Below are positions 60,287 through 64,000 of a stretch of 64,000 nt of DNA, piece by piece. The number at the start of each line of letters is the position of its first letter. Position 1 is the first letter of the stretch. Position numbers and translations under genes: made by a program. The notes under the pieces are model-generated. The model ran no database searches, was not told the origin of the DNA, and worked only from the letters and a program-made list of their open reading frames with translations. The DNA comes from Pseudobacteriovorax antillogorgiicola (lineage in GTDB: Bacteria > Bdellovibrionota_B > Oligoflexia > Oligoflexales > Oligoflexaceae): contig NZ_FWZT01000010.1 of NCBI RefSeq assembly GCF_900177345.1, positions 172,320-236,319 on the forward strand. Direction: 5' to 3'.

Positions 60287-60762
60287 GATGGGCTAGAGGC
60301 GATAAGAAGCAGGCCAGGCAGATCTTAGAATTCAACCCTGAGGAAGACGAAAGAGGCTGGTACCTACACGGAGCGCCAGGAGCGGGGAAAACCTCGATCC
60401 TAAAAGCTCTGGCCATTAGGCTGGCAAAGCGATACCCCGGCGAGGTGAAGTTCACACAAATGAAACACGCCCTCGATGCCATGGCCCAAGATGATTTTGC
60501 GCTCAAAGAATTCATCAAGCGGGATCTCGTAAATGTGAGGTTCCTCTTCATCGATGACCTTGGAGTTGAGCGGGCCTCGGAGTGGGTCTCGGAACAGATC
60601 TACAGCATTCTCGACTTAAGACTCTATGCAGCAACGCCTGATGGTAAGCCTAAGGTCACCTTCTTTTCCTCAAACCTCACTGGGAATGAGTTTTCAAACC
60701 GCTACCACGGCAGGAGTGTCCGTAGGATTAAAGAGCTCGCTGAATTTTTGGAGGTCAAATGA
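60271..60762 (+). pseudogene. 5'-truncated DnaC/IstB-like replication ATPase
   Basis: The frame is open from just after a TAG at 60262-60264 but has no start codon before 60442. It encodes a DnaC-type AAA+ domain: WYLHGAPGAGKTSILKALAI (Walker A), VRFLFIDDLGVERASEWVSE (Walker B) and TFFSSNLTGNEFSNRYHGRS followed by VRRI. An N-terminal part of about 60-100 residues (helicase-contact helices) is missing, and the break falls at junction repeat C. It is therefore a fragment of a phage or plasmid helicase loader. The ATPase core itself is intact. It overlaps the next frame by ATGA. Confidence 0.7.
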
Positions 60763-60953
60763 AGGGCTCTATCCCCATCGATAGGCTTAGGCCTTTTTGT
60801 AAGCGGCCTTTCTGTGGGGTTTCTCCTAGAGAAGGTGAGCTCACGGCTATCGATATGCTTCCCGCTATCACGAATTTATCCGGGGCCAGCGACTATCACT
60901 CCTACACGACCATTGGAAAATTGATGGAGATCTTTGGTGAGGACCTCCAGTGA
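60759..60953 (+). CDS. Small protein coupled to the ATPase fragment
   Basis: 64 residues starting in an ATGA overlap with the ATPase. It has PFCKRPFCGVSPREGELTAI with a possible metal-binding cysteine pair. The overlap suggests it was translated with the helicase loader. No family was recognised. Confidence 0.4.
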   Translation: MKGSIPIDRLRPFCKRPFCGVSPREGELTAIDMLPAITNLSGASDYHSYTTIGKLMEIFGEDLQ

Positions 60954-61009
60954 GTTTGTAGGGAAATAAAACCAAGACTTTAACGAAACGATTTATAATA
61001 GAGGTTAAT

Positions 61010-61804
61010 ATGACAGAAGTTATTCAAGTGAAATCAAAAGAAATCAGTGTAGAAGGCAAGCAGTTCTTTGTGGGCCTTGTAAGCATGGGAGAAGATGAAG
61101 GCCTTCTTGTTAGTCAGGCTGCAGATCTTTTTGGGGTCAGGCAAAATACTATCTGGACCCATGTACAAAAGCGCGGATTAAGTTACTCGGTAATACCGAG
61201 GGAGTCGCTACTATGGCTTAAGAAACAAGGGTTTATAGGTCCTAGGGCGCCGAAGGCTTGCTTCCTACCAAAAGAAACCCTGCGAGCATTAGTGAAACTC
61301 ATCAACTCCAATGTGGCGTGGGATATCTTCAATAGGCTATGGGAAGTCACCGACAGAGCCTACGAATTCCACACAAAGTCCGACACGATATCAGAAATCG
61401 ATGCCATGATGCGATCGCTGAGTATTTTGAAGGAGCAGCAGCAGAAGATTGACCGATTAGAAACCGAAACTCCAAAGTTAATCGACCGCAAGATCGAAAC
61501 GGCGCTAGAGGATAAACAAGCATTCCCATCAGACTGCATGAGAATCAGCGAGATCCTCTCTAACTATTTTCCTGGTATTGCTGAGAAAAAGGTTGTCGCT
61601 TTTCTAAAGAACTCGTGCCATCCAAGAGGCAATCACGTTCATATCGACGAAAACGGGATTAAGACCGTTTCCCATCCATTTAAGGCTGAGGGCCTTCAGG
61701 AGCTGTCAAAAGCGTTCTTTGAAGAGAGAAAGCTGATCAGAGAGACTGCCAAATGCCGGTTCTACTTCCACCCTATGGCGGGGAATATGCGGGAGTATAT
61801 TTAG
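61010..61804 (+). CDS. Phage-type HTH regulator, right (inverted) copy
   Basis: 264 residues from the ATG at 61010, with AGAGGTTAAT upstream and a TTTATAAT -10-like element just before it. The N-terminal third has its own HTH (LLVSQAADLFGVRQNTIWTH) that differs from that of the left copy at about half the positions. From FLPKETLRALVKLINSNVAW onward the two proteins agree almost completely, including MRISEILSNYFPGIAEKK. The two copies face each other as inverted repeats. The near identity of the C-terminal DNA with different N-termini points to gene conversion or to swapping of DNA-binding halves. Confidence 0.55.
   Translation: MTEVIQVKSKEISVEGKQFFVGLVSMGEDEGLLVSQAADLFGVRQNTIWTHVQKRGLSYSVIPRESLLWLKKQGFIGPRAPKACFLPKETLRALVKLINSNVAWDIFNRLWEVTDRAYEFHTKSDTISEIDAMMRSLSILKEQQQKIDRLETETPKLIDRKIETALEDKQAFPSDCMRISEILSNYFPGIAEKKVVAFLKNSCHPRGNHVHIDENGIKTVSHPFKAEGLQELSKAFFEERKLIRETAKCRFYFHPMAGNMREYI
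61293..61803 (+). repeat. Inverted repeat, right arm (with 56955-57465)
   Basis: About 510 bases almost identical to the complement of the left arm. Confidence 0.8.
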
Positions 61805-61843
61805 TTGGGCTATAATCAGTAAATGACAACAGAGGGGATCAAA

Positions 61844-62026
61844 ATGAAGCCATGGAAGAAGCTCTTGGGTAAGAAGGTCACCATCGATCACAGGACTATG
61901 CTTGAGATTGCTCGGAAGATTGATCGGGATTTGGCTATCGATGATATCGATGACCAAGAAATAAAATCGAAGAAGAATGGAGTTGACCAAGCTCATCTTC
62001 AAGATACACAAGGAAGTGGTCGTTAA
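61844..62026 (+). CDS. Small protein following the right regulator copy
   Basis: 60 residues from the ATG at 61844 with GAGGGG upstream. WKKLLGKKVTIDHRTMLEIA is shared with the product at 56760. The tail differs (QEIKSKKNGVDQAHLQDTQG). Together with the regulator it forms a two-gene unit that exists twice in opposite orientation. Confidence 0.5.
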   Translation: MKPWKKLLGKKVTIDHRTMLEIARKIDRDLAIDDIDDQEIKSKKNGVDQAHLQDTQGSGR

Positions 62027-62069
62027 GAATATCACGAACATTCGGGGAAAGATCAATGTGCCTCTTAGC

Positions 62070-62098
62070 TTTTACGCGTGTTTAAAAAAACACCCGTA
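62070..62098 (+). repeat. Hairpin shared with 56390-56419
   Basis: TTTACGCGTGTTTAAAAAAA followed by CACCCGTAG is an inverted, slightly altered copy of the segment within the gene at 56351. In that gene it codes for FTRVLKNTR. Here a TTA to TAA change closes the frame, so it is a remnant of the third gene of the inverted module. Confidence 0.55.
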
Positions 62099-62197
62099 GA
62101 TCTCAGGAGTTTCAGAATGACGCCCCACGGGTGATATAAAAATGACAGACTTCAGTGACTTACTTAAGGGCTGACTTCATGAGCCATTTAAGCTAGC

Positions 62198-62491
62198 TTG
62201 CTTCCAAAGTTTTTTCATGGCAGGACAATCATCTTGGAAGACAAACGAACGCTCAATCAGATGCCTGGTTTTAAGAAAGGGTTTGAAGCTCTCACCTATT
62301 TACAGCCTGAGTTGGGCGAGATCGGGGTGGCGAGCGAAGAGTATCTGGCTTTTGCACTTGGAGCCCTGGCAAGGGTCTATGGCTCTGTCAATGACCCGGA
62401 AAAACTATGGGAGCTCAGAAACAAGCTGTGGAAGGTTGAGGAAAAACTCGGAGAGCTACAGAAGAACCGTATAGATTCCTCAGCGGATTAA
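62198..62491 (+). CDS. Small helical protein of unknown function
   Basis: Up to 97 residues. The start is uncertain: TTG at 62198, TTG at 62234 (AGGA eight bases before) or ATG at 62261. The later part is helical with LQPELGEIGVASEEYLAFAL, GALARVYGSVNDPEKLWELR. It ends 24 bases before the next gene, with which it may be co-transcribed. No family was recognised. Confidence 0.4.
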   Translation: MLPKFFHGRTIILEDKRTLNQMPGFKKGFEALTYLQPELGEIGVASEEYLAFALGALARVYGSVNDPEKLWELRNKLWKVEEKLGELQKNRIDSSAD

Positions 62492-62515
62492 GCGTGCCCC
62501 AAAAGGAGTTGAAAT

Positions 62516-63397
62516 ATGGATAGGGAAATAGAATACCTTAGGCGTACTCAAGAAGGGCCAGTGAATGTTGCTGCCCTAAAGAGCCTTAAGCAGCTGAGAA
62601 AGCTGATCGACAAGAAGGTTGATGCTCCAGAACCATTTAAAAAGGTACTCGAAGACTGGAACAAGTTTCGAGTATATGCCATCACTGCTGTGGTCTACGA
62701 TGAATATCCCGCTCTGACAAAGTGTTGGAAGCACCTACAAGCAAAATTTGGTGAGTGGGCATTTGATGAATCAATGATTTGTGCTTGGGCTTTCTTCAAC
62801 TTTCCACTAGAGAATGGCCTATCTTTCGGCGAAAATTTTGTAGCGAGCGATGATGCACCGGAGCAGCTAAAACCCTTTGTTAGAGATATGGTAGCGACCA
62901 GACTGGGCCTTTATCAAGTGGTACTCAACTCAGGAAAATACCTCCGCCTTAAAGAACTTATAACTGACAAAGTCTTTGAAGCTCACAATACCATTGATAC
63001 ACCTGCAACCGGTGAGATCTCTCTTGCTAGGCTTGTACCCGTAGATGATAGATTCATGATTTTTGGTAGTCCTTCAAGCTTCCCCGCAGAATATAAAGAG
63101 CAGCTTGAATCTATGGTGCTAAGTAAGATGCTGCTATACTACGGTGAAGGAAGTGACTCTTATGAAAAGCACATGAAACTATCTGGTCCCTACTGGGTGT
63201 CGGTTGTCAGTGAAAATAGGAACGCTGATATTCTTAACCCAGACTACCAAGAGCGCTACCATGATGAGGAGCTTACTTTTACAACCTCTTTGCCAGACTG
63301 GATGATGCCAAAGTCTACTGAAGCCGAGGACAAGAAGCTAAAAGCCCGGAAGGATAAAAGAAAAGCAGCTCGAAAGGCTCGGAAGAAGAATAGGTGA
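62516..63397 (+). CDS. Unknown protein with a basic C-terminal tail
   Basis: 293 residues from the ATG at 62516 with AAGGAG seven bases upstream. Mostly helical with motifs WKHLQAKFGEWAFDESMICA, WAFFNFPLENGLSFGENF and EISLARLVPVDDRFMIFGSP. The last 25 residues are strongly basic (KKLKARKDKRKAARKARKKN), suited to binding nucleic acid. No catalytic pattern was seen. The middle recalls proteins with SEC-C-like or plasmid-borne domains but without the zinc-binding tail, so I leave it unassigned. Confidence 0.5.
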   Translation: MDREIEYLRRTQEGPVNVAALKSLKQLRKLIDKKVDAPEPFKKVLEDWNKFRVYAITAVVYDEYPALTKCWKHLQAKFGEWAFDESMICAWAFFNFPLENGLSFGENFVASDDAPEQLKPFVRDMVATRLGLYQVVLNSGKYLRLKELITDKVFEAHNTIDTPATGEISLARLVPVDDRFMIFGSPSSFPAEYKEQLESMVLSKMLLYYGEGSDSYEKHMKLSGPYWVSVVSENRNADILNPDYQERYHDEELTFTTSLPDWMMPKSTEAEDKKLKARKDKRKAARKARKKNR

Positions 63398-63584
63398 CAT
63401 CAGATCTCTACCTCATGCGTAAATTCAACTAGACTGCTCACTACGGTGGACTCAATACGAGGCCAGAAGCGGATGTGACTAGAGTGAATAGCCTTATGTG
63501 AGAAACAAACTTTACTATATTGTCACTTACATCGATTCACCTCGAACCGAATAAACCTATTGTAAAAGAGGAGATAGAATCGTT

Positions 63585-63920
63585 GTGAGTAAGACCATCA
63601 GTGGAATTAGCATATCATGGCAAGAAGATGGGACTGTTTCTTCAGTCGACTCCAATATCGCCTTAAATGAAATAAACAATATTAGAGACTTAGGGGAAAA
63701 AGCAAGCAAACTCTTACACCAGTTTGCCGAAGGCCGCCCCTCCAAGCTAGTCATCCACGAGAATGTTCCAATCGAGGTCAACGGAAAGAGAGTGACCTCG
63801 TTCAGAGGAATCACCCATTACAACGACACTACTAATCTTTATACGACTAGCCTCGCAGAAATACCTGACATTGAAGAGCTCAGCAAAAAATCAGATCGCC
63901 TTGAACTAGGCTCTGTCTGA
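63585..63920 (+). CDS. Small protein whose end is probably altered by an insertion
   Basis: 111 residues from a GTG at 63585 with GAGGAG upstream. The first 100 residues are of mixed structure (ISISWQEDGTVSSVDSNIAL; PIEVNGKRVTSFRGITHYND). The last four codons and stop (GGCTCTGTCTGA) appear to belong to the end of an insertion sequence starting at about 63909, so the native C-terminus may be lost. No family was recognised. Confidence 0.4.
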   Translation: MSKTISGISISWQEDGTVSSVDSNIALNEINNIRDLGEKASKLLHQFAEGRPSKLVIHENVPIEVNGKRVTSFRGITHYNDTTNLYTTSLAEIPDIEELSKKSDRLELGSV

Positions 63921-64000
63921 CGAATCGATTCTCCTAAAGCTGATCTCGCAAAGCGCTAAGCAGATCATGGCTTCAAAGCTTGACTTGAGTTTGTCAAAAC
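63906..64000 (-). mobile_element. Edge of an insertion sequence with the 3' end of a transposase
   Basis: On the minus strand the window edge begins an open frame FDKLKSSFEAMICLALCEIS, then FRRIDSSDRA and TAG. The KSSFEAMICLA...FRRI pattern resembles the C-terminus of IS5-type transposases. GGCTCTGTCTGACGAATC at 63909 would be the terminal inverted repeat, with the stop codon formed at its edge. Only the edge is visible, so family and length are uncertain. Confidence 0.4.

Noticed and set aside
14190..64000. Search for the second attachment site (copy of the tRNA-Arg 3' end)
   Set aside because: No repeat of GGTTCAAGTCCTGC with the following acceptor end was seen by eye, so the element's other end cannot be placed in this window.
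1..64000. CRISPR array or retron
   Set aside because: No regular short repeats with unique spacers were seen; the only reverse transcriptase belongs to the group II intron.

Overview
The window looks like a chromosome segment from a free-living Gram-negative bacterium. It carries heme A synthase, S1, RsmB, a TonB-dependent receptor, many lipoproteins and exported proteins, a GYF_2-PilZ protein and frequent TTG/GTG starts. The style resembles Bdellovibrionota/Oligoflexia or a neighbouring 'deltaproteobacterial' lineage, but that placement is an impression and was not tested.

Core part, 1-14.2 kb: heme A synthase (partial), a CheA-like membrane histidine kinase, a DnaJ/CbpA-type co-chaperone, a DUF3108 protein, ribosomal protein S1 with its terminator, a LapA-like membrane protein, RsmB, a PLD-like protein, a lipoprotein, helical-repeat proteins and a GYF_2-PilZ protein. 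It ends at tRNA-Arg(TCT).

Accessory part, 14.2-64 kb. A tyrosine recombinase and an excisionase-like gene sit next to the tRNA, marking one end of an integrated island; no second attachment site was found in the window. The island is a mosaic. 15.8-20.1 kb is a decayed zone with a terminase-like fragment, a broken ParB-like gene, and a complete-looking group II intron (RT plus domain V) that splits a small gene. 20.5-28.6 kb is a minus-strand run of five exported proteins: a trypsin-LRR lipoprotein, three paralogous proteins with a MACPF-like N-terminal part and leucine-rich repeats, and a zinc metalloprotease. Four of these share an unfamiliar C-terminal domain. 28.9-35.3 kb runs divergently and encodes a Hint-domain secreted protein and two subtilases whose middles are almost identical at DNA level, with a membrane-anchored protein between them. 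35.4-39.5 kb is a hybrid histidine kinase, a small protein and a sigma-54 activator whose receiver domain holds an in-frame TGA. 39.6-42.3 kb is a small operon of an exported peptide, an oligopeptide-binding protein and a YcaO-like protein, which is a candidate peptide-modification system. 43.9-48 kb has exported Cys-rich or Gly-rich proteins and an HTH regulator.

Phage-derived parts, 48.1-51.4 and 56.3-64 kb: a DNA methyltransferase, a Rha regulator, a possible tail protein, a terminase pair whose large subunit is interrupted by TAG exactly at the Walker B glutamate position, a truncated DnaC-like ATPase, and two inverted regulator copies with near-identical C-terminal halves and different N-terminal DNA-binding halves. 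A 17-bp sequence recurs at three module junctions. A TonB-dependent receptor (53.7-56.2 kb) and two lipoprotein/coiled-coil genes lie between the phage blocks. The window ends in what looks like the edge of an insertion sequence.

The best candidates for undescribed biology are the MACPF-like/LRR/protease secretion operon, the YcaO-peptide operon, and the inverted regulator pair flanking the packaging genes.
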